Part shown: positions 36,501 to 45,735 of the stretch, piece after piece
Layout of the letters: each line of letters begins with the position of its first letter
Position numbering within the stretch: the first letter of the stretch is position 1
Assembly: GCF_963677155.1 (NCBI RefSeq)
Contig: NZ_OY781884.1
Location: 1,978,501-2,042,500, forward strand
Direction: 5' to 3'
Length of the DNA: 64,000 nt
Origin: an uncultured Draconibacterium sp.
Lineage (GTDB): Bacteria; Bacteroidota; Bacteroidia; Bacteroidales; Prolixibacteraceae
The notes under the pieces: generated by a model
What the model saw: only the letters and a program-made list of their open reading frames with translations
What the model was told of the DNA's origin: nothing
Databases searched by the model: none
Program-made: the position numbers and the translations under genes

Positions 36501-36561
36501 AAAAAACCCCGGACTCTCATCCGGGGTTAAGGTAGGCTCTGCAACCTACCTGCCATTAAAC
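36501..36561 (-). repeat. Duplicated double-hairpin 3' element with terminator, copy 2
   Basis: This is the second copy of the 53-bp block at 34681-34733 with the same two hairpins and T run. It lies 22 bp past the stop of the beta-helix lipoprotein gene and terminates it. Confidence 0.8.
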
Positions 36562-36582
36562 ACTGCGTATAGCTTTTTATCT

Positions 36583-38790
36583 TTAGTTAATAACCTTTGT
36601 AGTTCCGTCGACTGTGTTTAATGCATCCGACATCCAATCTGGTTTTGAAATGCCATTTCCGGCACCAGTTGCACTGCTGCTCTCGCCCACTGTCAATCCA
36701 CTTACTGATTTAGCGTGGTCTCCAATATTTTCAAATTTACAGTTGGTTACTACTACATCTCCTGCTGCAATGCGTGCATTTGCATCTGCATCATCTGCAT
36801 CTGCATAGAAATACGGATGACTTTTCCCATCAACTAAACCTCCGATAACGATGTCATCAATATTCATTTTACCAGAACCTTCCTTTAAGTAGAAAGGTTT
36901 TTCACCCATTCCATATACAGTAAGGTGTTTCAGTGTAGCATCAGTCATAGGTGTTGCAGCACCGTTGTCGCCATTGTTTGATCCTTCAATACCTGATTTT
37001 GTAGAATTCATAGAAAACCAGTATTCACCTTTTCCAGACCAACCATCAGCAAAGTCAATACCGTCATCATCGCTTCCTACAGATACAAGGTGAAACGCAT
37101 TTACTGTTCCACCGAAGAATTCAATACCATCATCTTTTCCCATATAAGAAACAAGGTAATCAACTTCAGTACCAGAACCCACACCGAAAAATGATACGCC
37201 ATTGAATTGTTTTTCCTCGGTATAATTATATCCGGTATATTCAACACGTAAATATTTAATTACACCTGAATTATCATCAGCAACATTTCCTCCATAAGAG
37301 AGACCTGATACTTCAGCTCCTGCTGATGCGTTTGATTTGTTTGTAGGTGCTTTACCACAAATTACCAAACCGCCCCAATCGCCTTTTATTTTTGTATCAC
37401 ATGTCATAACCACCGGAGCATCAGCCGTTCCATTTATAAAAATTTGGCCGCCCTGAGCAACTGCGATATATGAAATCTGACCTCCTTTAGCTTCAATAAC
37501 AGTTCCTGCTGGAATAGTTAAAGAACCGCCGTCTTTTACAACAAGTTTACCTAGTAATTTATAGTTGTTAGCTGCATTTAACTCAACATCATCAGAAATT
37601 TCAAAAGTCCCCGCACTACTCTTACCTAAATTAATAGTAACGCCTTCCATTTCATCATTAAAGATAGTAGTTGATTCATCAATTTTATTTAATGCATCAG
37701 GCATCCAATCTGGTTTATTAACACCATTTCCGGCTCCTTTTGCACCTGGATTTTCAGTAAAAGTCAACCCATCAATTGACTTTGCTTGACCATCCTTTAA
37801 ATCAACAAAGCTTACATTGGTAACAACTACATCGCCTGCTGCAACACGAGCATTCGCGTCAATATCATCAGAGTCAGTGTAAAAAATAGGCTGTTGTTTA
37901 CTATCTACAAGACCTCCAATAACAATATTGTCGATGTTGATATTGCCAGCACCTTCTTTTAAATAGAAAGGCTTTTCACCCATTCCATAAACAGTAATGT
38001 TTCTTAACGTTGCATTTGTCATTGGTGTAGCAGCACCGTTATCGCCATTGTTTGATCCTTCAATTCCTGATTTGGTAGAGTTTAAAGAAACCCAGTATTC
38101 ACCAGTTCCCGACCATCCGTCAGCAAAGTCAATACCATCATCATCGCTACCGACTGAAACTAAGTGAGACGCATTAACTGTACCACCAAAAAATTCAATA
38201 CCATCGTCTTTCCCGTTGTATGAAACAACATAATCAACCTGTGTTTCAGAACCCACTCCAAAAAACGAAACCCCATTAAATTGTTTTTCTTCGGTATAAT
38301 TATATCCGGTATATTCAACACGTAAATATTTAATTACACCTGAATTATCGTTAGCAACGGTGCCTCCGTAAGAAAGCCCGGAAACCTCTGCTCCTGCTGA
38401 TATATCCGATTTATTTGTTGGGGCTTTACCACAAATTACCAAACCACCCCATGATCCAGGAGTCTTCTCAGAACTGGTCATAATAACTGGTTTTTCAGCT
38501 GTACCGTTAATATAAATCTTGGCATCTTGGGCAACAGCAATATAAGCTGTTTGTCCTCCTTTAGCTTCAATAACCGTTCCAGCAGGGATAGTTAGCGAAC
38601 CACCCGCTATTACAGTAAGTGATCCTGTAAGAACATATTTCGTGCTTGCATCTAAAGTTTGTGAATCAGAAATCTCACCTTGCAGGTTCACAGGATCTGG
38701 TCCATCAGGATCAATAGGATCATCGTCGTCGTCACAACCAGCAAATGCTAATAGGGCAATTGCCAACATGGCTAAAATTAATTTTTTCAT
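36583..38790 (-). CDS. Duplicated beta-helix-type lipoprotein, partner of the TonB receptor
   Basis: The protein has 735 residues with lipobox AFAGC followed by DDDDDP, the acidic stretch that often marks surface-exposed Bacteroidota lipoproteins. Two copies of a domain of about 340 residues follow, with a period of 358 residues. Each has SLTIPAGTVIEAKGGQ, SWGGLVICGKAPTNK, YLRVEYTGYNYTEEKQFNGV, DDGIEFFGGTVN and DDDGIDFADGWSG. Alternating short strands with Gly/Asn turns suggest a right-handed beta-helix. Aspartate clusters may bind Ca2+ or a ligand. It lies 24 bp after a TonB receptor gene, so the pair probably act together on an extracellular, perhaps phosphorylated, substrate. A single-copy relative is at 45736. 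Confidence 0.8.
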   Translation of the reverse strand: MKKLILAMLAIALLAFAGCDDDDDPIDPDGPDPVNLQGEISDSQTLDASTKYVLTGSLTVIAGGSLTIPAGTVIEAKGGQTAYIAVAQDAKIYINGTAEKPVIMTSSEKTPGSWGGLVICGKAPTNKSDISAGAEVSGLSYGGTVANDNSGVIKYLRVEYTGYNYTEEKQFNGVSFFGVGSETQVDYVVSYNGKDDGIEFFGGTVNASHLVSVGSDDDGIDFADGWSGTGEYWVSLNSTKSGIEGSNNGDNGAATPMTNATLRNITVYGMGEKPFYLKEGAGNINIDNIVIGGLVDSKQQPIFYTDSDDIDANARVAAGDVVVTNVSFVDLKDGQAKSIDGLTFTENPGAKGAGNGVNKPDWMPDALNKIDESTTIFNDEMEGVTINLGKSSAGTFEISDDVELNAANNYKLLGKLVVKDGGSLTIPAGTVIEAKGGQISYIAVAQGGQIFINGTADAPVVMTCDTKIKGDWGGLVICGKAPTNKSNASAGAEVSGLSYGGNVADDNSGVIKYLRVEYTGYNYTEEKQFNGVSFFGVGSGTEVDYLVSYMGKDDGIEFFGGTVNAFHLVSVGSDDDGIDFADGWSGKGEYWFSMNSTKSGIEGSNNGDNGAATPMTDATLKHLTVYGMGEKPFYLKEGSGKMNIDDIVIGGLVDGKSHPYFYADADDADANARIAAGDVVVTNCKFENIGDHAKSVSGLTVGESSSATGAGNGISKPDWMSDALNTVDGTTKVIN

Positions 38791-38814
38791 CTCTAATTTG
38801 ATTTTTTGTTAATA

Positions 38815-41607
38815 TTAGAATCTATATGTTATTCCTAAACTTATTTTCATTCCCTTTTTATAAGACTGCACAAGATGATCTTGTGTCGGGTTTTCTTGCA
38901 TTCGTTGAACATCCTGATTCAATAAGTTTTTAGCACTCAGGCTAACCCCCAGCTTATTGAATTTCGAACGCAATACAAAATCAACAGTATGAAGAGCCTT
39001 ATCAACCTGATTTCCAAATGATGATGTTCCGATAAGTGATATCCGGTCTGATGTATAGTTATACACTACTGAAGTAGTAAGAGAATTGTCGCCATTTTTC
39101 CAATCGGTGCGGTACCCCAGAGCTGCGTTTGCAATAAGAGGGGCTGCTCCTTGCAAACCGTCTTCATCGGTATTAAAGTTTACTGAAATTTGAGAGTTTC
39201 CATTTTTATCCTTTGTTTCCTCCCTAACTTTCTCTCCATTTAACTCTTGTTTTGTTTCCATCAATGAAAGGTTGCCGGAAACAAATAATTTTCTCAATCC
39301 ATCTTCTGTTGTCAAATTAAGGATATCTTTTTTTACATCAATTTCAAGTCCATATACATAGGCCCAATCTCCGGTATTTGCATATGTAAAATCATTTGAA
39401 GCCGATGCCATTACAAACTTGTTGATCGGATCAAGTATATATTTTCCAAAGCCTGAAATAGAAACTAATTCTCCTCTGTTAGGGAACATTTCCCATTTTA
39501 ACTCCCCGTTATAAACAGTCGATGGATATAAATATGGATTCCCCAATGAAGTTTCGGTTATACCCTCGAACAGGAATAAGGCCATTTCGGTAAATTGAGG
39601 TAAAGTATAGGTTTGTCCAACCGCAAACCTCAAATTGTTTTTGTCGTTTAATGAATATTTTAAGGACAGTGATGGCAATACTTTCAACTCGTTAAAATCG
39701 CCCGATCCTCCTTCAGGAGCCAATGCTGTTACATACTCAACTTTCTGATAGACATTTTCAACTCGAGCTCCAAGCAAAGCCATTAATCTCTCAGAGATAT
39801 TGAGTTCTAACGAAAGGAAACCGGCATTTACAAATTGTGTTCCTTTATAAGTTGACGGACGAATTGTGTTTCCGAAAAAGGTTTTCATATAAAAACCATA
39901 ACCATCAGCTCTTTCAAGGTTTTCATCGTTTAGAAATGCATCAATATCCATTACATCAACCCGCACGAGATATCCATCAGGTGGTGGATTAAAAATGTTA
40001 CGGTTACGGTAGATATCATGGTTAAACTGGGTAGATTTAAAATCTCTCACTTTATATTTACCAGAATACCCAATTGTTAACTTACCTCGGTAATCTTTAT
40101 TATCAGTAAGCCCCTCACCAAATTTACGAGACAAACTCAAGTTCGCAGCAAATTCGTCCTCAACAAAGTTGTGAAAATAACGGAAGTTATCCGACTCATT
40201 GTCATCGGTAAAATAGGCCCAGCCATCTTCGTCTAGCCCGTTTAAAGAAAGGTGGCGACGATCAGGTATAATATTTTTTACATTATTGTAGGATATTCCC
40301 CATTCGAAATCCGTTTTCTCATTAACTTGGTGCGCTCCTAATAACTGGTTAACAAGAATTGTTGTGCGTTCAAAATCCGCACGACGAATTAAAGCACTAT
40401 CCTCCGCCAGGTCTTTTACAAAACCTCTTAAATTACGCAATTCCTGTTCGGAAGAATTTAGCAACATGGAGTTGAGATAAAGACTATTCTTTTTCCACTC
40501 ATAGTTCAGGTTAACCATTGCCGTAGTCTGGGTATTATAGTTATATTTTTCTCCAGACAATGTTTTCCGGGGGGCATCGCTTCCGTTAACCCTGTTTTGA
40601 ATTAAATCGCTGTATGAATAATCGTTCTCAAAAGATGCTGTAAAAAAAGCATTTAGCTTAGATCCTGAAAACTTAAAAGTTTTTCCGCCATTTAATGAGA
40701 ACCCAATATTGGGCATTAAAGACTTTTTCTGCGGATTCCATGTAGTTTCAAAATCATAACTACCTAGAGATGAAGCCATGTCAAAATCACTAAATCCTAA
40801 GAACCCAGGGCCATCTTGTAAATAAAATGTTTCCGCATCGAAAACACTTGTATTAGTTCCTCCTTTTATTCCAATCTGCAAATACTGTTTTCCACTAAAT
40901 TTCTTTGAGGCAATATCAACATTTGCTCCGGCAAAGTCGCCATATAAGGGTGAAGTAAATACCTTTTCAACACCTATATATTCAATAATATCAGTATCAA
41001 ATAGTTCGAGGTTTATGTTTTTTGTTTCTGCATTATTCGACGGAAACGGCAATCCATTCAAGGTAGTGTTGTTATATCTATCACCTAAACCACGCACATT
41101 CAATGTTTTTCCGCCCTCTTGCTTTGTAATACCGGTAATTTTTGTAGCAGCTGATGCAGCATCAGAAACCCCCTGATTCGATAGAGCCTGGGCTCCAATT
41201 GTTTCCTTAATTCCTACAGATTCTTTTTGTTCCAACAGCAACATACTCTCCGACTCACGATTTGCTTTTGCTACCACCTGAACGCCTTCAATTTCAAGTG
41301 TTGCCGGAGCCAAATCAACATTTAACGTTGTTTCCTGGCCGGCAGTAACTTCAACCTGAAATTCCTGAGTATCGTACGAAATAAACGAAACCACAATAGT
41401 ATGCGTTCCCGCTGTTACTTTTGGAATTACATAATTTCCATCAAAATCAGTAGTTGTTCCTTGTGTTGTTCCTTTAATTAATACAGTGGTCCCGATTAGG
41501 GCCTCTTTTGTTTTGGCGTCGGTTACAGTTCCTTTAATTGTTCCGGTTTGTGCTGTGACCACCAAGCCCTGAATTAGCAGCAGAATGCTAATAATCAATC
41601 TATTCAT
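38815..41607 (-). CDS. TonB-dependent receptor of the phosphate island (beta-helix lipoprotein partner)
   Basis: The protein has 930 residues: signal peptide (1-19), carboxypeptidase-regulatory domain (GTIKGTVTDAKTKEALIGTTV), a linker with ESMLLLEQKESVGIKETIG, a plug (ITKQEGGKTLNVRGLGDRYN, TTLNGLPFPSNNAETKNINL) and a beta-barrel ending SLGITYRF. The plug with IKETIGAQALSNQGVSDAASAATKITG resembles receptors that import phosphorylated or protein-derived ligands in Bacteroidota. It is cotranscribed with the lipoprotein gene. Multiple phased ATTACA-like 11-mers lie 67-126 bp upstream. Confidence 0.9.
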   Translation of the reverse strand: MNRLIISILLLIQGLVVTAQTGTIKGTVTDAKTKEALIGTTVLIKGTTQGTTTDFDGNYVIPKVTAGTHTIVVSFISYDTQEFQVEVTAGQETTLNVDLAPATLEIEGVQVVAKANRESESMLLLEQKESVGIKETIGAQALSNQGVSDAASAATKITGITKQEGGKTLNVRGLGDRYNNTTLNGLPFPSNNAETKNINLELFDTDIIEYIGVEKVFTSPLYGDFAGANVDIASKKFSGKQYLQIGIKGGTNTSVFDAETFYLQDGPGFLGFSDFDMASSLGSYDFETTWNPQKKSLMPNIGFSLNGGKTFKFSGSKLNAFFTASFENDYSYSDLIQNRVNGSDAPRKTLSGEKYNYNTQTTAMVNLNYEWKKNSLYLNSMLLNSSEQELRNLRGFVKDLAEDSALIRRADFERTTILVNQLLGAHQVNEKTDFEWGISYNNVKNIIPDRRHLSLNGLDEDGWAYFTDDNESDNFRYFHNFVEDEFAANLSLSRKFGEGLTDNKDYRGKLTIGYSGKYKVRDFKSTQFNHDIYRNRNIFNPPPDGYLVRVDVMDIDAFLNDENLERADGYGFYMKTFFGNTIRPSTYKGTQFVNAGFLSLELNISERLMALLGARVENVYQKVEYVTALAPEGGSGDFNELKVLPSLSLKYSLNDKNNLRFAVGQTYTLPQFTEMALFLFEGITETSLGNPYLYPSTVYNGELKWEMFPNRGELVSISGFGKYILDPINKFVMASASNDFTYANTGDWAYVYGLEIDVKKDILNLTTEDGLRKLFVSGNLSLMETKQELNGEKVREETKDKNGNSQISVNFNTDEDGLQGAAPLIANAALGYRTDWKNGDNSLTTSVVYNYTSDRISLIGTSSFGNQVDKALHTVDFVLRSKFNKLGVSLSAKNLLNQDVQRMQENPTQDHLVQSYKKGMKISLGITYRF

Positions 41608-41673
41608 AACTTTAACTTGCAGTGTTAATGACTATTTTCTTTTGTTATTCAGCGGCAAAGCAAAACCTTTAAT

Positions 41674-41733
41674 GTTACAGCAGGATTAATCCTCATTTAA
41701 ACTATTATTACATTTGCTTAATCAAAATGTAAC
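41674..41733. promoter_or_regulatory. Candidate Pho box cluster upstream of the TonB receptor
   Basis: GTTACAGCAGG (41674), ATTAATCCTCA (41685), TTTAAACTATT (41696) and ATTACATTTGC (41707) are phased at 11 bp. On the gene strand GTTACATTTTG and ATTAAGCAAAT occupy 41712-41733. The region is partly palindromic, so strand assignment is open. Confidence 0.55.
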
Positions 41734-41867
41734 AACACCATATACTGCTGAATAACTGCACACTACAGCGATTCTATATTGTATTTTGAATATACAAACA
41801 GGAAATTAAATGTAAACTGAAGTGGATTAGGGTAAACTATTTGTAAACTTTTAGCGAATTACAAATA

Positions 41868-43631
41868 CTACTCTTTTGAAAGTGAGAACAGAAACTCAAC
41901 ACCGCCCTTTTGCCTGTTTTTTACCGACACCCTTCCTTTGTGCAGTGTAATGGCATTTTTCACAATTGCCAATCCAAGTCCGGTGCCACCTTTTGCGCGC
42001 GACCGACCTTTATCGACCCTATAAAAACGCTCGAACAATCGGGGCAAATGAGCTTCGGGAATTTCAGAGCCTGAGTTAAAAAATGAGAAATAATAATAAT
42101 TGTCATCCTGATGATAACAACGGATATGAATTTGTATTCCCTTACCGCCATAGTTTATGGCATTCTCCATCAGGTTTTGGAAAACGGAGAATAGCAACGA
42201 TTCGTTTCCATTTATAACCGTTTCCGGTTCTACGTCCTCAATAAATTCAATGTTGTTATCTTCAATTTTAATTTGAAAATATTCGTAAATATCGTCGCAT
42301 ACTTGCTTCAGGTCAACTTGTTTCATTTCAAACAATTCGCCTGCATCCTCAATGTTGTTAATCAGAGAAACATCGTTAATCAATGTTGTTAAACGCTCCG
42401 ATTGAAAAAAGGCTTTTTCGAGAAAGTACTTTAGTTTATCGTGTGGTATGGGCCAGTTATCGAGAATGGTTTCCAGGTACCCGCGAATTGACGATAGCGG
42501 CGTTTTTAGTTCGTGTGCAATGTTCGATGTAAGTTGCTGTTTTAACAAGCGGCGTTTTTCTAAACGGGTAACATCGGTAATCACCACCTCAAAACTTTTG
42601 TCGGCAAAAATTATCGTTTGTATTTTATAGTATTTTTCGTTCTTCGATACCGTATAAACCAATTGTGGCAGTTTATCGCTTTTACCAAACTCAGGATTAA
42701 CCAACTCATTATTGATAAACTTATTTAGTTTTTCAAATTCGGGCAACTTCAAGATTTTACCCGAAGATGTTACCTCCTTTTTCGACATGAGGTTTACAAT
42801 TTGTACAAAGCGACCATTTGAAAGAGTAATTTTTCGTTTGTCCGAAAAAAAAGCAATGGCCTCGTCGAGCGCATCAAGATGGTTAAATAACTTTTCTCGC
42901 TCGGTCGACAGATCATCCTTTGTTTTCTTCAGGTTATTATAAATGGTAATAATCTGCGAACTGATGATCCCCAACTCATTATCCGGAAACTCATTGTTGT
43001 ACTCTACCAACTCGTTGTTTCCTGCTTTTAACGCAAAGTCTTTTAGTTTTTTAATTGTTCCCGACAGGCGAAGTGTTACCAACGTTAAAAGCAGCCCGAT
43101 AAAAAAGAACAAGCCAACGATAAACACAATAAAGTTACGACTGGTTTTCAGGAAATCTTTTACCTCAACATCGTAAACCAGTGCGGCACGTACAAAATAC
43201 TCCGGATACTGTTTGGCGTAATAGTAAAACTCTTGCTTTGTTGTTGCCGACACCCGAATGTTCACTCCAATGCCGTGGTCGATTGCTTTCTGAATTTCGG
43301 GCCGGTGAAGATGATTTTCCATTTCCTGATAATCGTCTACAAAATTATCGTAAAGCACCTGCCCTTTTTTGTTGATAACCGTTATACGTGTATTGTTTTG
43401 CGGAAACAGATTGACGACTTCGGCAACCTGATCGAATTTTTTAGTGGTAAATAAATCATTCTGTTCGATAAACCGGGAAGTAATTTCCGAGGTGTTATTC
43501 AGTAATGCCTCAAGCTGCGAGGCCCGAAAGTCTTTTTCGCGTTCGTACTGGTACACCAAAACTGTAGCGGTAAATATTATAAATACTACACTGTAATAAA
43601 AGAATATTTGAGCGCTAAAGTTTTTCTTCAC
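41868..43631 (-). CDS. Membrane sensor histidine kinase of the phosphate island
   Basis: I start at GTG 43631 (587 residues); a TTG two codons upstream is the alternative, and neither is an ATG. Two membrane helices (about 7-27 and 168-190) flank a periplasmic sensor domain. A HAMP-like segment, a PAS-like domain (about 245-360) and the kinase core follow. The phospho-acceptor His is in SNIAHELKTPLSS (about 373). N box ENAINYGG, F box ERFYRVDKGRS and G boxes AKGGTGLGLAIV are all intact. It lies 21 bp downstream of its response regulator gene. PhoR-like architecture and location suggest an envelope-phosphate or stress signal. Confidence 0.92.
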   Translation of the reverse strand: MKKNFSAQIFFYYSVVFIIFTATVLVYQYEREKDFRASQLEALLNNTSEITSRFIEQNDLFTTKKFDQVAEVVNLFPQNNTRITVINKKGQVLYDNFVDDYQEMENHLHRPEIQKAIDHGIGVNIRVSATTKQEFYYYAKQYPEYFVRAALVYDVEVKDFLKTSRNFIVFIVGLFFFIGLLLTLVTLRLSGTIKKLKDFALKAGNNELVEYNNEFPDNELGIISSQIITIYNNLKKTKDDLSTEREKLFNHLDALDEAIAFFSDKRKITLSNGRFVQIVNLMSKKEVTSSGKILKLPEFEKLNKFINNELVNPEFGKSDKLPQLVYTVSKNEKYYKIQTIIFADKSFEVVITDVTRLEKRRLLKQQLTSNIAHELKTPLSSIRGYLETILDNWPIPHDKLKYFLEKAFFQSERLTTLINDVSLINNIEDAGELFEMKQVDLKQVCDDIYEYFQIKIEDNNIEFIEDVEPETVINGNESLLFSVFQNLMENAINYGGKGIQIHIRCYHQDDNYYYFSFFNSGSEIPEAHLPRLFERFYRVDKGRSRAKGGTGLGLAIVKNAITLHKGRVSVKNRQKGGVEFLFSLSKE

Positions 43632-43652
43632 TGACAATTTATTGCGTTTTTG

Positions 43653-44330
43653 TTATTGAAAACAATAACCGTAACCCGATTTCCCCTTGATGTTCGATCC
43701 GTAGTCTCCGATTTTTTTACGTAACCGTGCGATGTTAACATCCACATTTCTTTCGGTTACAATTACATCGTCTTTCCAAATTCGCTTTAGAATTTCTTCG
43801 CGACTAATGTATTGTCCCATATTTTTCATGAGTAGCGATAAAATTTCGTACTCTTTACGTGTAAGGTTTACCGGTTCACCCTCAATGGTAGTTGCCTTTT
43901 TCTTAAAATCAATTTTAAGCTCCTTATACACCACTTTTTTCGATTCTTCGTCGGCTTTTAAACCACGTTTTAAAATGGCTTTAATTCGGGCAACAACCTC
44001 TTTAATCGAGAATGGTTTTGAAATGTAATCGTCGGCACCTACATTAAAACCGGTAAGTATGTCGTTTTCCTCCACCTTTGCAGTTAAAAATATAATGGGC
44101 ACCTGCAACTTACGGTCTTTCCGGATGATGTTTGCCACTTTGTACCCCGACACACCTTCCATCATCACATCCAGCAAGATGAGCTGATATTCTTCAAGTG
44201 GCATTTCAAGTGCTTCTTCTCCCGAATTGGCAATATCTATTGTAAACCCCTCACTTTCAAGATTAAACTGCAATATTTCGCAGAGATCTTTTTCGTCGTC
44301 AACAATTAAAACTTTTTGATTTTCTTCCAT
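43653..44330 (-). CDS. OmpR/PhoB-family response regulator of the phosphate island
   Basis: I start at ATG 44330 (225 residues). The receiver domain has the acidic pair VDDEKD, phospho-acceptor Asp in LILLDVMMEG (about 53), the Thr in IFLTAKV and Lys in YISKPFS. The C-terminal winged helix is of Trans_reg_C type (VNLTRKEYEILSLLMKNMGQYISREEIL, RNVDVNIARLRKKIG). It is the first gene of a two-gene operon with the histidine kinase and is divergent from a porin gene; the shared intergenic region holds the best Pho box in the window. Autoregulation is likely but inferred. Confidence 0.93.
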   Translation of the reverse strand: MEENQKVLIVDDEKDLCEILQFNLESEGFTIDIANSGEEALEMPLEEYQLILLDVMMEGVSGYKVANIIRKDRKLQVPIIFLTAKVEENDILTGFNVGADDYISKPFSIKEVVARIKAILKRGLKADEESKKVVYKELKIDFKKKATTIEGEPVNLTRKEYEILSLLMKNMGQYISREEILKRIWKDDVIVTERNVDVNIARLRKKIGDYGSNIKGKSGYGYCFQ

Positions 44331-44503
44331 ATTGACCAATTTATGGGAATGATATGAATAATGGCGTATTTAAAAATATGTAGTGCTTTCTAATAAAAAT
44401 GGAAAAATAGTAAAAATACTCGAATTATTAAGGAACGGTTAACCACATTAAAAAGCAATTACAACTAACATCCGAATTAATATTACCTATAAGTTATGAA
44501 GCA

Positions 44504-44547
44504 ATTACATTTTTATTACATTTTCATTACATTTCGATTACTTTTAT
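44504..44547. promoter_or_regulatory. Pho-box-like array of four perfect 11-bp repeats
   Basis: ATTACATTTTT (44504), ATTACATTTTC (44515), ATTACATTTCG (44526) and ATTACTTTTAT (44537) are consecutive with exact 11-bp period. E. coli PhoB binds direct repeats with the same 11-bp period. The array lies between the divergent response regulator and porin genes. Confidence 0.8.
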
Positions 44548-44579
44548 ACAAATACCTATTACAGAGCAATTAAGAATGA

Positions 44580-44607
44580 ATTACACTTTGATTAAAAATT
44601 ATATTTG
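44580..44607 (+). promoter_or_regulatory. Second repeat pair and -7 element of the porin promoter
   Basis: ATTACACTTTG and ATTAAAAATTA (44580-44601) form another 11-bp repeat pair overlapping TATATTTG (44600-44607), a match to the Bacteroidota -7 consensus TAnnTTTG. PhoB-type activators commonly bind where the -33 box would be. Confidence 0.6.
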
Positions 44608-44725
44608 CATCCGATTTTTATAAACACTGCGTATGAAACCAACGGGAGAAAATTCTGTAATCTGCAACAGAAACCTCATGCAAGTTACATACGATGTTAC
44701 AAAAAAGAAAAAGACTTTAAATCGT

Positions 44726-45724
44726 ATGAAAAAGACTTTACTAATTATTGCCCTGATGATAGTTCTCATCAATCGGGGTTTTGCTCAGGATGACGACTTT
44801 GTTCCATCCGGGGCAGGATTTGCAACCATTTTTGCCAATTTCCACCAGGGAGTTACCGATGCGTCAAGCGACGAATCGGCATTTGAACTTGTACGCGGCT
44901 ATTTGGGTTACGAATACAATTTCAGCCCGAACTTTTATGCCAAAATCAACCTCGATATTGGTAGCCCCGAAGACCTTTCGGAATACGCCAAATCGCGTCG
45001 TTACGCTTATTTCAAAAATGCCTACCTGCGTTACTCTGAAGGAAAACTAAAAGTTGAATTCGGATTAATTGGCTTAAAGCAATTTAAGCAAATGGAAAAA
45101 GTGTGGGAACGACGCTACCTGATGAAAACACTGGCCGACGAGAACAAGCTGGGTGCTTCTGCCGACCTTGGAATGAATATTAATTACACAATATCGGATG
45201 TGTGGGATATAGATTTCACCATTGCAAACGGCGAAGGATACAACAACGTTCAAAGCGATGGTGTTTTTAAATATGCTGTTGGCACAAGTATTCAGTTCCT
45301 CGAAAATTTTAGTTCGCGATTGTATTACGACATCACCAGCGACAACATTTCCCAGTCAACTTATCACGCTTTTCTTTCGTATGATTTTAACGGAAAAGCG
45401 AATTTGGCCGGCGAAGGAATTTATCGCGAAAACGATGGCTGGGACGAAGGCTACAACCGCTACGGATTTTCGTTATATGGGAAATACAATATTAACAAAC
45501 GCTACCAGCTATTTGCCCGTTACGACAAAATTAGCTCGAACAAATTAGACGGAGAGGAAACCCCGTGGAACCTTTCGGATGACGGAAGTGCACTGGTTGC
45601 CGGACTTCAGTTTCAGCCCATTAAAAACATCAAGTTTGCTTTAAACTACCAGGACTGGGTACCTTATGCTGCCAACGCTGATAACAAAGCATTTATTTAC
45701 CTGAACCTTGAAGTTAAACTCTAA
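44726..45724 (+). CDS. Phosphate-selective-porin-like outer-membrane protein
   Basis: I start at ATG 44726 (332 residues), which places the signal peptide (MKKTLLIIALMIVLINRGFAQ) at the N-terminus; an in-frame ATG at 44633 would add 31 polar residues before it. The mature protein is a barrel with strands such as RGYLGYEYNFSPNFYAKINLD, AYLRYSEGKLKVEFGLIG and FLSYDFNGKANLAGEGIYREN, and it ends FIYLNLEVKL. The pattern matches the porin O/P family, which in Pseudomonas includes phosphate-selective pores. It is directly preceded by Pho-box repeats and followed after 11 bp by a beta-helix lipoprotein gene. Confidence 0.78.
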   Translation: MKKTLLIIALMIVLINRGFAQDDDFVPSGAGFATIFANFHQGVTDASSDESAFELVRGYLGYEYNFSPNFYAKINLDIGSPEDLSEYAKSRRYAYFKNAYLRYSEGKLKVEFGLIGLKQFKQMEKVWERRYLMKTLADENKLGASADLGMNINYTISDVWDIDFTIANGEGYNNVQSDGVFKYAVGTSIQFLENFSSRLYYDITSDNISQSTYHAFLSYDFNGKANLAGEGIYRENDGWDEGYNRYGFSLYGKYNINKRYQLFARYDKISSNKLDGEETPWNLSDDGSALVAGLQFQPIKNIKFALNYQDWVPYAANADNKAFIYLNLEVKL

Positions 45725-45735
45725 AATCAGCACTG

